Part shown: positions 44,441 to 53,703 of the stretch, piece by piece
Position numbering within the stretch: position 1 is the first letter of the stretch
Layout of the letters: every line of letters starts with the position of its first letter
NCBI GenBank assembly: GCA_902763865.1
Contig: CACWTR010000005.1
Coordinates: 1 to 64,000 of the forward strand
DNA length: 64,000 nucleotides
Direction of reading: 5' to 3'
Origin: an uncultured Bacteroidales bacterium
GTDB taxonomy: Bacteria > Bacteroidota > Bacteroidia > Bacteroidales > Bacteroidaceae
The notes under the pieces: model-generated
Told to the model about the DNA's origin: nothing
The model's database searches: none
Seen by the model: the letters and a program-made list of their open reading frames with translations, nothing else
Position numbers and translations under genes: made by a program

Positions 44441-45313
44441 ATGAAGAAGGCTAAAAAGAAGAAGCAAAGGTGGTTTGTGCCTGCCGGTCTGGAGCCGACG
44501 GAGATGGACCGCATCATCATGGAGTGGGAAGCAAAAGGAAAGCTTGTCCCGACTCCCGGACTCATCCGCACCAAGGAACAGATAGAAGGCATCCGGCGTG
44601 CCGGCGTGCTCAACACTGCCGTGCTCGATGCCGTGGCAGAGAAGATACGCGAGGGCATGACTACCGCGGAGATTGACCGCATTGTCTATGACTTCACGAC
44701 GCGTCACGGCGGCATCCCCGCGCCGCTTAACTTCGAGGGATTCCCCAACAGCTGCTGCACGAGCATCAACGATGTTGTGTGCCACGGCATTCCCAGCGAG
44801 GACGACGTGCTGGAGGAGGGCGACATCATCAACGTCGATTGCACCACCATCCTGGACGGCTACTACGCCGATGCCAGCCGCATGTTCGTCATCGGCAGGA
44901 CGACTCCCGAGCGCCAGCGGCTGGTCGATGTGGCATGGGAGTGCCTCAAGATAGGCGAGCAGGTTTGCTCTCAGCCCTACGTCTTCGTGGGAGACCTGGG
45001 CAACGCCATTGCCCGGCATGCTCACCAGAACGGCTATACCGTGGTGCGCGACCTCTGCGGACACGGCGTGGGCCTTCAGTTCCACGAGGACCCCGACGTG
45101 GAGCACTATGGCAAGAAAGGTACCGGCATGTTGCTCGTGCCGGGCATGACCTTCACCATCGAGCCGATGATAAACGGCGGCGACTGGCAAGTTTGCGGCG
45201 ACGCCGAGGACCCGACGGAATGGATTGTCCTGACCGAAGACGGCGAGGACAGCGCCCAATGGGAACACACCTTCCTCATGACAGAGAACGGAGTAGAAAC
45301 GATAACCCATTAG
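44441..45313 (+). CDS. map: Type I methionine aminopeptidase
   Basis: Removes the initiator methionine from new proteins. The 290-residue form has a Lys-rich N-terminal extension of about 45 residues before the catalytic fold (PGLIRTKEQIEGIRRAGVLN). The five metal ligands are visible: Asp in INVDCT, Asp in YYADASRM, His in LCGHGVGLQFHE, Glu in FTIEPMI and Glu in QWEHTFL. A typical NVVCHG-like segment (NDVVCHGIP) is present. It is followed 15 bp later by tsaD, and the gap is made of TTAGTCCCTA repeats. Confidence 0.95.
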   Translation: MKKAKKKKQRWFVPAGLEPTEMDRIIMEWEAKGKLVPTPGLIRTKEQIEGIRRAGVLNTAVLDAVAEKIREGMTTAEIDRIVYDFTTRHGGIPAPLNFEGFPNSCCTSINDVVCHGIPSEDDVLEEGDIINVDCTTILDGYYADASRMFVIGRTTPERQRLVDVAWECLKIGEQVCSQPYVFVGDLGNAIARHAHQNGYTVVRDLCGHGVGLQFHEDPDVEHYGKKGTGMLLVPGMTFTIEPMINGGDWQVCGDAEDPTEWIVLTEDGEDSAQWEHTFLMTENGVETITH

Positions 45314-45328
45314 TCCCTATTAGTCCCT

Positions 45329-46456
45329 ATGAGTCCTAAAAGTCCCACAACCCCCACATACATCCTCGGCATCGAGAGTTCGTGCGACGACACGTCGGCG
45401 GCTGTGTTGCGCGATGGCATCCTGCTGAGCAACGTCATAGCCAGTCAAGCCGTCCACGAAGCATACGGCGGCGTGGTGCCTGAGCTGGCAAGCCGCGCCC
45501 ACCAGCAGAACATTGTGCCCGTGGTGGATGCTGCCCTGAAGCGGGCCGGCATCGAGCGCGAGCAGCTGTCGGCCATAGCCTTCACCCGAGGCCCCGGCCT
45601 GCTCGGGTCGCTGCTCGTGGGTGTCTCATTCGCCAAGGGGCTGGCCGCATCGCTCGGCATCCCCATGATGGACGTCAATCACCTGCACGGCCATGTCCTG
45701 GCGCACTTCATAAAAGAGGAGCAAGGAGCAGGGAGCAAGGAGCAAGGAGCTGGGGGCAAGGGGCAAGAGGATACTTCCAGGCCTGACAATCCTTCTGCCC
45801 CCTGCCCCTTGCCCACAGCTCCTCAGTTCCCCTTCCTCTGCCTGCTGGTCAGCGGAGGCAACAGCCAGATTATCCTCGTCAAGAGCTATAAGGAGATGGA
45901 AATCATCGGGCAGACCATTGACGACGCTGCGGGCGAGGCCATCGACAAGTGCTCGAAGGTGATGGGCCTCGGCTACCCGGGCGGCCCCATCATAGACCGT
46001 CTGGCACGGCAGGGCAATCCCGATGCCTTCACGTTCTCCAAGCCCAACATACCCGGCTACGACTACAGCTTCAGCGGTCTCAAGACCAGCTTCCTCTATA
46101 ACCTGCGCGACTGGCTCAAGGAGGACCCCGACTTCATCGAGCACCACAAGGAGGACCTTGCCGCATCGCTCGAGAAGACCATCGTCGATATCCTGATGAA
46201 GAAGCTCCGCCTTGCAGCCCGCGACCTGAAGATACGTCAGGTGGCCGTGGCCGGCGGCGTGTCGGCCAACACGGGGCTCCGCAACGCCTTCCACGACTAT
46301 GCCCGTCGCTACGGCTGGCAGGTGTTCATCCCCCGCTTCAGCTATACCACCGACAATGCAGCCATGATAGCCATCGCCGGCTACTTCAAGTACCTCGACC
46401 ACGACTTCTGTCCCATGTCTGCCCCGGCCTACAGCCGCGTCTCGGTTGGCGTGTGA
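45329..46456 (+). CDS. tsaD: tRNA N6-adenosine threonylcarbamoyltransferase with inserted repeat
   Basis: Makes the t6A modification at position 37 of ANN-decoding tRNAs. The 375-residue protein has LGIESSCDDTSAAVL, VVPELASRAHQQNIVP, GPGLLGSLLVG, the metal histidines H118 and H122 in NHLHGH, and C-terminal VAGGVSANTGLR with TTDNAAMIA. Between the conserved blocks HVLAHFIKE and PQFPFLCLLVSGGNSQ there is an extra segment of about 37 residues (130-166), rich in Gly, Gln, Lys, Ser and Pro. It is encoded by tandem GGAGCAA/GGGGCAA repeats. It keeps the frame, so the enzyme is probably active with a surface loop. Its start codon also arises inside a short repeat (45310-45345). Confidence 0.94.
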   Translation: MSPKSPTTPTYILGIESSCDDTSAAVLRDGILLSNVIASQAVHEAYGGVVPELASRAHQQNIVPVVDAALKRAGIEREQLSAIAFTRGPGLLGSLLVGVSFAKGLAASLGIPMMDVNHLHGHVLAHFIKEEQGAGSKEQGAGGKGQEDTSRPDNPSAPCPLPTAPQFPFLCLLVSGGNSQIILVKSYKEMEIIGQTIDDAAGEAIDKCSKVMGLGYPGGPIIDRLARQGNPDAFTFSKPNIPGYDYSFSGLKTSFLYNLRDWLKEDPDFIEHHKEDLAASLEKTIVDILMKKLRLAARDLKIRQVAVAGGVSANTGLRNAFHDYARRYGWQVFIPRFSYTTDNAAMIAIAGYFKYLDHDFCPMSAPAYSRVSVGV

Positions 46457-46493
46457 CAAAATGTAAGCGTTCCCGTTGGGAGGTTTGTCAAAG

Positions 46494-46870
46494 TGTCAAT
46501 TATTGCACACTTCGGAAAAGGGCTCAAAAGGCCCTTTTTCTCGTTGTTTTGGGGGGCGAAACAGGAGCTTGCATCCAACGACTCACGATCCGAAGGCCAA
46601 CACGTCGCGTCGTGTTGACCGAATCGACGCGATGCACTTGGCGGAACTCTGCGACGGAAAAGTGTGCAAAAACGGACGAAAATGCCCTGTTTTGCTATGC
46701 GCGGTTGGCATTTCTTGGGTTTGCGCTTATTTGTCCATGTTTGCAAGTCCTTGGTATATAACGACATCTTGATTTGAGCCATTTTTCCCCCTCGGAGCAG
46801 GAAAAGTGCGTCCGGAGCCGAAAAATGCGATTCTGGAGCAAATGCGAAAAATTGGGGTGTAAGCAAAAAG
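46494..46870. repeat. 377-bp dispersed intergenic repeat, copy A
   Basis: Fills the convergent gap between tsaD and tamB. It matches 55894-56270 in the same orientation, with landmarks at the same offsets: TGTCAATTATTGCACACTTC at 0, GGCCAACACGTCGCGTCGTG at 101, GGAAAAGTGTGCAAAAACGG at 162, GATTTGAGCC at 277 and GTGTAAGCAAAAA at about 363. My hand alignment gives roughly two thirds identical bases without gaps over the first 287. An inverted repeat CAACACG/CGTGTTG sits at its centre. I found no convincing gene in it. Confidence 0.8.
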
Positions 46871-46880
46871 CCGGATTTCC

Positions 46881-49800
46881 TTACTTTTTGTTCTTCCCTG
46901 TGGAGCGGAAGAGCTCCATGAAGCGGGTGAAGTCGCGCTGGAACTTGATGCCGATGCCCTGAGTGGTGAGCGACGACTGCGTGAAGTAGCGGTCGTTGGT
47001 CTGGTTGTAAGCCTTCAGCGAGAAAGGGCTGCGCGGCGAGAGACGATACTGGAGGTCGAAGTCGCCAATGAAACTGCCGGTGTTCATCTTGTACTTGTTC
47101 TCGCGGTAGCCAAAGTTGCCGTTGAACTGCAGCCGGCCCGACAGCATCTTGCCGCTCAGCATTCCCTCCACGTCGAGATGCTCCCATCCCGCCTCGCCTG
47201 TCCGCAGGTTGGTGCCGAAGGACCAGTTGCTTCCGCCCAGCGCCTGCGACATAATCTGGTTGAAGCGCGAGCTGAGGGCACTGCTCAGCACGGAGTTCAT
47301 AGCCACGCCTCCCTTCGTCTGCCTCGTGTCCATCAGCGTGCCGTAGGTGTAGAAACGCCCTACGCCAAGCAGATAGATGGCCTGCATGTCGCGTTCCTCC
47401 TCGCTGCTGAGCATGGAGCGCACCATCTGCTTCTCGTCCTCGTTGGCATTGGGGAGGTCGAAGTCGAAGGTGATGGCCGGGTCCTGGATGATGCCTCCGA
47501 TGCGCATGATGCAATCGACGCGGGTGTTCGCGAGGCCGAGGCCGGTGGAGGACAAGTCGTCGAGCGAGACGTTGAGCACCGTGTGCTTGGCCGTCAGGTT
47601 GAGGGCTGCCTGCATGGCATTCCCGCCGAAGACGACGGTGCCGTCCGGCTGGAAGACGAAGTCCTTCGTGATGAGGTCGCGGATGGACATGCGGTAGTTG
47701 CCTTCGCTGACACGGTAGGTTCCGTAGAGCTGGAAGCGTCCCTTGTTGTAGTAGTTGGCATGCAGCCGTCCGTCGCCATAGATGGAGATGTTGTCGCCCG
47801 TCCGCGGGTCCATGAGCAGGCGTATCTGAGCGTTGGGGTTGGCATTGATGTTGAGGTTCACTCGCAGGTCGGCAGAAGAGGGAAGCGGGGAACCGATGGG
47901 AAAGAGCAGGTCAGGGCTGCTTCCGTCCTTGTCGGAGGGGTTGCCTTCGGGAGTAAGACTTGAAAGCTCGCCCTTCTTCACGTAGGTGACGAAGTCCTCC
48001 TCGCTGACAGCTCCCCGCGAGGCTGCATTATATGTCAGGGTGGTTCCGGGCATGGGGGTGGCCTCCACGTCGATGGTCGTAGTGCCGGGGCCGCCGTAGA
48101 GGTGGACCTGTGCGTCGGCGTATGCGGTGCCGTAGAAGTTCGAGCCGCCCTGGTGCGGGAAGTTATAGCCGAGCAGGTTGTGGGCGTCGATGCTGATGTC
48201 GAAGCTCAAGTCCTTGAGGGCATCGTGCATAAGGTGGGCCTCCACTGTCGCCATGTGTTCGTCCATGCCGGGCATCCCGATGCGGTCGTAGATGCGTGCG
48301 CCGTGGAGCCAGATGTTGTCGGCACGGAGGATGACGCTGTCGCCTGCCAGGTGGTAGTCGGTGCCGATGGCGGGGACGTTCATCTTCATTTCATTGACGT
48401 ACATGTTTCCCTCGAGGTTGACGACATCGAAGGGGCCGAAGATGCGCATCCGTCCGGAGGTGCGTCCCTGCAGGTCGCGGAAGATGTCCTTCGTGAACTT
48501 CTTCAGGAAGGCAAGGTCGAAGTAGCTCGTCTGAATGTTCAGGTTCAGGCCGTCCGTCTCTTCCTTGCCGGGGATGATGGTGCCGTTGAGCTGGGTGTGG
48601 TGCTGCGGTATCGGGCCTCGCATGTCGGCCTCCAGCAGGATGGCACGTTCCTGCTTGCCCCAGTTGGCGTAGAGGTCCATGTTGCCGAGATTGGCTTCGT
48701 TGAAGGTGAAGTCGTGCACCTGCAGGTAAGCATCGGCGAAGGGCTTCTTCATGAGCGACGTGGCATAGATGCTGCCCGTCGCCTTGCCGCCGAAATCGAC
48801 GCTGTGGAAGTTGACCAGGTCCATGACGTAGGCAATGTCGATGTCGGCAAGCTCGGCCCGGAGCGTATCGGAGTCGAGGGCCGAGATGCGCCCGTTGATG
48901 TCGATGTGGCGCTCCGCCTGACTGATGGAGAGATTGCTCACATCGACCACATGGTCGTGGTAGGAAATGGTGGCAGGCTGGATGTGCCATAGCGTGTCGC
49001 CGATGATGACCCGCGAGGAGTTCATTCTGGCATCGAGCATTGTCTGCCCCGTCAGGTCGCGGTGCACGAAACCCGTCAGGCTGATGTCGCCCGTATAGGC
49101 GGCACTGCGTTTGTTGTCCCATCGCAGCCGCGACGTCACCTTGTCGGCGGTGGCGTATGCATCGAAGTTGAGCTCCACGGGTTTGCCCTTCATGATGCGC
49201 TCGAACTGAAGGCTGGTCTGCAGCGATGCCCGCCCGCCTTCCGTCCGGCAGGTGATGTTCTGCAAGTGCTGTCCGGCGGCCTGGAGCGTAGGCACGTTCA
49301 GCTGCATGGCTATCTGGCCTACGGCATCGCTGATAGTGCCGTCCAGCCAGCTCCATGCAGGCACGCGGAGGTCGGTGTCGAGCAGTCGCCCGGCCAGAAG
49401 GGTGTCCCGCACGAGGATGACAAAGCGGAAGTCGTTGCCCGAAGGTTCAGGATGTTTCTCGCCAAGCGCGAAGAGGCTTGGCAAGTTCTGCCGGAAGGGG
49501 AGCAAGAACGTGGCAGGCAGTGTCTTCCAGTTGAATTTGCCGTCGGCCCTCATCCGCAGGAAGTCGCTCCCTATGCGCAGGTGGGTGCCGTCGTCGGCCA
49601 CGTTGCTGGTGAAATCGATGTCGCCTACCTGCAGGTTCCCTTTCTGCTGCGAGGCAAGCTCCAGACCCCTGAGGTGCAGCTCTCCCTGCAGACGGTTCGG
49701 GCTGATGTCGCTGAAGTCGGCCTCTATGCCTACGCTGAAGCGTTCCCCCTCGTAGCGTTTTGTCAGGTTCATGTTGAAGGGCGCAAAGTCCTTCACCCGG

Positions 49801-51281
49801 GCGTTGAGGCTCAGCGAGCGCCTGCCCTGCTGCACCGCACTCTCGAAGTGCAGCTGTCCCTGCAGGTTGAGTTCCTCTATTGCCGTCTCGCCGCTGTAGT
49901 TGTCGCCATTGATGCTGGCGGAGAAAGGAATGTTGCGGTACTCGTAACCTTTATAGGTGAGGTTGGCAAGCTTGCCTCCTATCTGTAGGTTTGCCTGCCT
50001 GTCCTTTGCCGGAAGAGTGCCTGTCACGTTGACCTCTATCGTCGCAGCCGTACCCCTCCCTTCGCCGGACAGATCCAGCAGGTGGCCCAGTCTGACGTCG
50101 CTGGCGCTGATGTCGGCTTCCACCTTCTTCATGCCGTCTATGCGGGCGTCAATGCGTACTGTGCCTTGTTCCGATTCGGTGCGCAGGTCGGTGCGTAGGT
50201 CGCCGTTGCGGTAGGTGATGCTGCCGGATGTCTTGGTGCTGCCCATTCGGGTGAGGACAGGACTGACCTCGTGCGTCCGCCCCTGAAGATTCTCCGCCAG
50301 GAACTGCTGGACGGATGGACCCGTGCACAGCTCCCTGATGTCGGCCTCTACGCTTGGCGATTCCTGCAGCTCGGCGATAGCGGCATCGGACAGCAGCGAG
50401 ATGTTGTCGCCGTTGTCCTTGAGCGAGAGGTTCTGTAGCCGCACGATGCCCTTGTCCAACCGGACAGACGAAGAGACGTTGACAATGTCGTCAAAGGACC
50501 TCAGGGCAGGACTCAGGGCGGCCAGCTCGTGAGGGCAGATATGGGCAGAAAACTTGCCTTCCCCCCGCAACGAATCGAGCCGGATGGGTTCGGCAGCGGA
50601 CAGGAGACGCGCTTTGTCCAGCACGAACTCGGCACTGGCGCTGCTTTCCGGCATCTCAAGAAGGAAGTCGCGAATGCTGGCGTTGTGCTGTCCGGCCCTC
50701 GCCTCGAAGGAAAGCTTTTGCAGGCGAAGCCCACTCTGCTCGCTCAGGGAGAGGTTGCGCAGGTTCACGGCAAGCGTGTCGGGCATGTGTGCCAAGATAC
50801 GTGCCGTCAGGTTCAGCTCCTTGATGTGCAGGTGATCAGGGTTCAGCCTGCCGGGAGTGACAGGTCGTCCGATACGGTCGAAGCTGACTTCTCCGCGCCG
50901 CACGACAAGAGCGCTGATGCCCAGGTCCAGTGGGGTAGAGGTCGTGTCCTGCGACGAGAAGGCATCCACCAGGAATTGGAAGTTGAAGGGAGCCTCGCCG
51001 TCCTTGTAGAGTTTTGCCTGTGCGCCGATAATCTGTGCTGCGGGAATGCGTATCTTCTTCCTTGGCAGCTGCATCAGATCAATCTTTGCTGCAATACGCG
51101 AAGCCCGCAGCATCAGCGTGTCGCTCAGGTCGTAGAGCTTCACGTTGTCCAGTGTGACGTGCCCCGTCATCTTCAGCCGCAGCCTGCCGATGCTGACCCT
51201 TGCACCTGTCTTCTCGGCAAGGTAGCGCGATGCGATGTCGGCTCCCCATGTCTGGACTGCGGGAAGCGATGTCAGCAGCAA
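46881..51281 (-). CDS. tamB: TamB-like translocation and assembly module protein
   Basis: At least 1466 residues of a TamB/DUF490 protein, which spans the periplasm as a long beta-groove and helps insert outer membrane proteins or move lipids. The C-terminal DUF490 part is recognisable (VFGGNAMQAALNLTAKHTVL, GIIQDPAITFDFDLPNANED, LSGRLQFNGNFGYRENKYKM). The start is unusual: the frame is open back to the TAA of glnA at 51372-51374 and includes a good membrane anchor (KYIFRILVGTLVAIQLILLL), but there is no ATG or GTG in it. The TTG at 51281 given here would cut the anchor. The true start is probably a rare codon before the anchor, with coupling to glnA. Confidence 0.88.
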   Translation of the reverse strand: MLLTSLPAVQTWGADIASRYLAEKTGARVSIGRLRLKMTGHVTLDNVKLYDLSDTLMLRASRIAAKIDLMQLPRKKIRIPAAQIIGAQAKLYKDGEAPFNFQFLVDAFSSQDTTSTPLDLGISALVVRRGEVSFDRIGRPVTPGRLNPDHLHIKELNLTARILAHMPDTLAVNLRNLSLSEQSGLRLQKLSFEARAGQHNASIRDFLLEMPESSASAEFVLDKARLLSAAEPIRLDSLRGEGKFSAHICPHELAALSPALRSFDDIVNVSSSVRLDKGIVRLQNLSLKDNGDNISLLSDAAIAELQESPSVEADIRELCTGPSVQQFLAENLQGRTHEVSPVLTRMGSTKTSGSITYRNGDLRTDLRTESEQGTVRIDARIDGMKKVEADISASDVRLGHLLDLSGEGRGTAATIEVNVTGTLPAKDRQANLQIGGKLANLTYKGYEYRNIPFSASINGDNYSGETAIEELNLQGQLHFESAVQQGRRSLSLNARVKDFAPFNMNLTKRYEGERFSVGIEADFSDISPNRLQGELHLRGLELASQQKGNLQVGDIDFTSNVADDGTHLRIGSDFLRMRADGKFNWKTLPATFLLPFRQNLPSLFALGEKHPEPSGNDFRFVILVRDTLLAGRLLDTDLRVPAWSWLDGTISDAVGQIAMQLNVPTLQAAGQHLQNITCRTEGGRASLQTSLQFERIMKGKPVELNFDAYATADKVTSRLRWDNKRSAAYTGDISLTGFVHRDLTGQTMLDARMNSSRVIIGDTLWHIQPATISYHDHVVDVSNLSISQAERHIDINGRISALDSDTLRAELADIDIAYVMDLVNFHSVDFGGKATGSIYATSLMKKPFADAYLQVHDFTFNEANLGNMDLYANWGKQERAILLEADMRGPIPQHHTQLNGTIIPGKEETDGLNLNIQTSYFDLAFLKKFTKDIFRDLQGRTSGRMRIFGPFDVVNLEGNMYVNEMKMNVPAIGTDYHLAGDSVILRADNIWLHGARIYDRIGMPGMDEHMATVEAHLMHDALKDLSFDISIDAHNLLGYNFPHQGGSNFYGTAYADAQVHLYGGPGTTTIDVEATPMPGTTLTYNAASRGAVSEEDFVTYVKKGELSSLTPEGNPSDKDGSSPDLLFPIGSPLPSSADLRVNLNINANPNAQIRLLMDPRTGDNISIYGDGRLHANYYNKGRFQLYGTYRVSEGNYRMSIRDLITKDFVFQPDGTVVFGGNAMQAALNLTAKHTVLNVSLDDLSSTGLGLANTRVDCIMRIGGIIQDPAITFDFDLPNANEDEKQMVRSMLSSEEERDMQAIYLLGVGRFYTYGTLMDTRQTKGGVAMNSVLSSALSSRFNQIMSQALGGSNWSFGTNLRTGEAGWEHLDVEGMLSGKMLSGRLQFNGNFGYRENKYKMNTGSFIGDFDLQYRLSPRSPFSLKAYNQTNDRYFTQSSLTTQGIGIKFQRDFTRFMELFRSTGKNKK

Positions 51282-51371
51282 CAGAATCAGCTGGATGGCT
51301 ACCAGTGTGCCGACGAGGATGCGGAAGATGTATTTCGCGGTGTTGATGGCGACAGGGCTGGTGTTGGATGG

Positions 51372-53564
51372 TTAGTGAATGAAGAGCATCTCGCGGTACT
51401 TCGGCAAGGGCCAAAGTTCATCATCGACGATGAGTTCCAATTGGTCAACGTGGTAGCGTATCTTCTCAATGAGCGGGGCAACGGTGTCGTGATATGCGAT
51501 GGCCCGCTCGCGACCGTCGCGGATGCGGTTTGCCACGCGGCGTGCCTCGATGAGGCGTTCCACGTTCTCAATGATGAAGGTGTTGTGCTCACCCATTTGC
51601 CGGATGAGGTTCAGGTTTGGGCTGTTCAGGCGCTCCGCATCTTCTTTCGGGAATATCTCCGCCATCTTGCGCACGTTGTCGATGAGTTGTGTCTGGTAGC
51701 GTGTGCTGGTCGGGATGATGTGGTTCATGCAGATGTCGCCGAAGATGCGTGCCTCGATCTGTATCTTCTTGATATAGGTGTCGAGCTTGATCTCGTTGCG
51801 TGCCTCCAGTTCAGCCTTTGTCAGGACGTTCATGTCAGAGAACATTCTGACGGTCTCGGGCTTGAGGTACTGGTCAAGGATGAGTGGGGCGCTGGTCTCC
51901 GTATCGAGGCCGCGTCGGGCTGCTTCCTGTTTCCATGCCTCGCTGTAGCCGTTGCCGTCGAAGCGGATAGGCTTGCAGGTCTTGATGTCCTCGCGTACCG
52001 TGGAGAGGATGGCCTTTGTCAGTTCCATTCCCTGACTGATACGGGTATCGACGCGCTGCTTGAAGTCTGTCAGGGCTTCGGCCATAGCTGTGTTCAGGAC
52101 TATCATTGCAGCGGCGCAGTTCTGTTGGCTGCCGACGGCGCGGAACTCGAAGCGGTTGCCGGTGAAGGCAAAGGGTGAGGTGCGGTTGCGGTCGGTGTTG
52201 TCCTGCGTGAGCTCGGGTATCTGGGGAATGTCAAGGCTGAGCGTTTGTTTGCCGGAAAGGTTGATGAGCTCGTCGTCGGTGCTGCTCTCGAGATGTTCGA
52301 GCAGGTCGCTCAGTTGCTTCCCGAGGAAGCTGGAGACGATGGCTGGCGGCGCTTCCGATGCGCCCAGGCGGTGCACGTTGGTAGCGCTGATGATGGAAGC
52401 CTTCAGCAGTCCGTTGTGGCGATAGACGGCCATGAGTGATTCGACGATGAAGGTGACGAAGCGCAGGTTGTCGAGCGGTGCCTTGCCGGGTCCGTGCAGC
52501 AGGATGCCGGTGTCGGTGGAGAGGCTCCAGTTGTTGTGCTTGCCCGAGCCGTTGATGCCGGCAAAGGGCTTTTCGTGGAGCAGGCAACGGAAGCCGTGCT
52601 TGCGAGCCACTTTCTTCATCAGACTCATGATGAGCATATTGTGATCGACGGCAAGGTTTGTTTCCTCGAAGATGGGTGCAAGTTCGAACTGGTTTGGCGC
52701 CACTTCGTTGTGGCGTGTCTTGCAGGGGATGCCAAGCTCCAGAGCTTTTATCTCCAGGTCCTTCATGAAGGCTGCCACGCGCATGGGGATGGAGCCGAAG
52801 TAGTGGTCGTCCATCTGCTGGTTCTTGGCCGAGTCGTGTCCCATCAGTGTGCGTCCTGTCATCATCAGGTCTGGCCTGGCTGCATAGAGTCCTTCATCGA
52901 CGAGGAAGTATTCCTGTTCCCAGCCGAGGTTGCAGACGACGCGTCTGACGTCGGGATAGAAGTAGCGTGCTACGGCTGTGGCAGCTTTGTCAACAGCTTT
53001 GAGCGACTTTTTGAGCGGTGCCTTGTAGTCGAGTGCTTCGCCTGTGTAGGAGATGAAGATGGTTGGAATCATCAGTGTGTCGCCCAGGACGAAGACGGGG
53101 CTTGTGGGGTCCCATGCCGAGTAGCCTCGTGCCTCGAAGGTGGAGCGTATGCCGCCGCTGGGGAATGAACTGGCGTCGGGTTCCTGCTGCACGAGCTGTT
53201 TGCCGGTGAACTCTTCTATCATGCCGCCTTTGCCGTCGTGCTCTACGAAGCCGTCGTGTTTCTCGGCTGTGCCTTCTGTGAGGGGTTGGAACCAGTGTGT
53301 GCAATGTGTTGCGCCGAGTTCCATTGCCCATTTCTTCATGCCTGCAGCAACGGCGTTGGCTGTTGCCATGTCGAGTGAGGCCTCGCCGTCGATGACGTCG
53401 CACATCTTCCCGTAGGCTTCCGGGGGCAGATACTTTTGCATCTTCTGGCGTGTGAATACGTATTTTGCAAAGAATTCGCTGGGCCGTTCTTCGGGGTTGG
53501 GTACTTCGACGGCGCGTTTCTTGAAGGCCTCGCCTACTATCTGAAACCTGAGTGTGCTGGACAT
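51372..53564 (-). CDS. glnA: Type III glutamine synthetase
   Basis: ATP-dependent synthesis of glutamine from glutamate and ammonia. The 730-residue length and the motifs are those of GSIII, found widely in Bacteroidetes: N-terminal RPSEFFAKYVFTRQKMQKYL, the catalytic NLGWEQEYFLVDEGLY, PCKTRHNEVAPNQFELAPIF and FAGINGSGKHNNWSLSTDTG. The protein appears intact. Its TAA stop is directly in frame with tamB and the two genes are almost contiguous. A CATTTACC/CATTTAGC tandem repeat fills the upstream gap to aguB. Confidence 0.96.
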   Translation of the reverse strand: MSSTLRFQIVGEAFKKRAVEVPNPEERPSEFFAKYVFTRQKMQKYLPPEAYGKMCDVIDGEASLDMATANAVAAGMKKWAMELGATHCTHWFQPLTEGTAEKHDGFVEHDGKGGMIEEFTGKQLVQQEPDASSFPSGGIRSTFEARGYSAWDPTSPVFVLGDTLMIPTIFISYTGEALDYKAPLKKSLKAVDKAATAVARYFYPDVRRVVCNLGWEQEYFLVDEGLYAARPDLMMTGRTLMGHDSAKNQQMDDHYFGSIPMRVAAFMKDLEIKALELGIPCKTRHNEVAPNQFELAPIFEETNLAVDHNMLIMSLMKKVARKHGFRCLLHEKPFAGINGSGKHNNWSLSTDTGILLHGPGKAPLDNLRFVTFIVESLMAVYRHNGLLKASIISATNVHRLGASEAPPAIVSSFLGKQLSDLLEHLESSTDDELINLSGKQTLSLDIPQIPELTQDNTDRNRTSPFAFTGNRFEFRAVGSQQNCAAAMIVLNTAMAEALTDFKQRVDTRISQGMELTKAILSTVREDIKTCKPIRFDGNGYSEAWKQEAARRGLDTETSAPLILDQYLKPETVRMFSDMNVLTKAELEARNEIKLDTYIKKIQIEARIFGDICMNHIIPTSTRYQTQLIDNVRKMAEIFPKEDAERLNSPNLNLIRQMGEHNTFIIENVERLIEARRVANRIRDGRERAIAYHDTVAPLIEKIRYHVDQLELIVDDELWPLPKYREMLFIH

Positions 53565-53587
53565 CTTTTTCCTATTTACGAATTAAA

Positions 53588-53703
53588 ACATTTACCATTT
53601 AGCCATTTACCATTTACCATTTAGCCATTTACCATTTAGCCATTTACCATTTACCATTTAGCCATTTACCATTTACTATTTAGCCATTTAGCATTTACCA
53701 TTT
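53588..53703. repeat. CATTTACC/CATTTAGC tandem repeat
   Basis: About fourteen degenerate copies of a heptamer-octamer (CATTTAC, CATTTAGC) fill the whole gap between glnA and aguB and run into the aguB stop codon. No promoter is visible in it. Confidence 0.8.
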
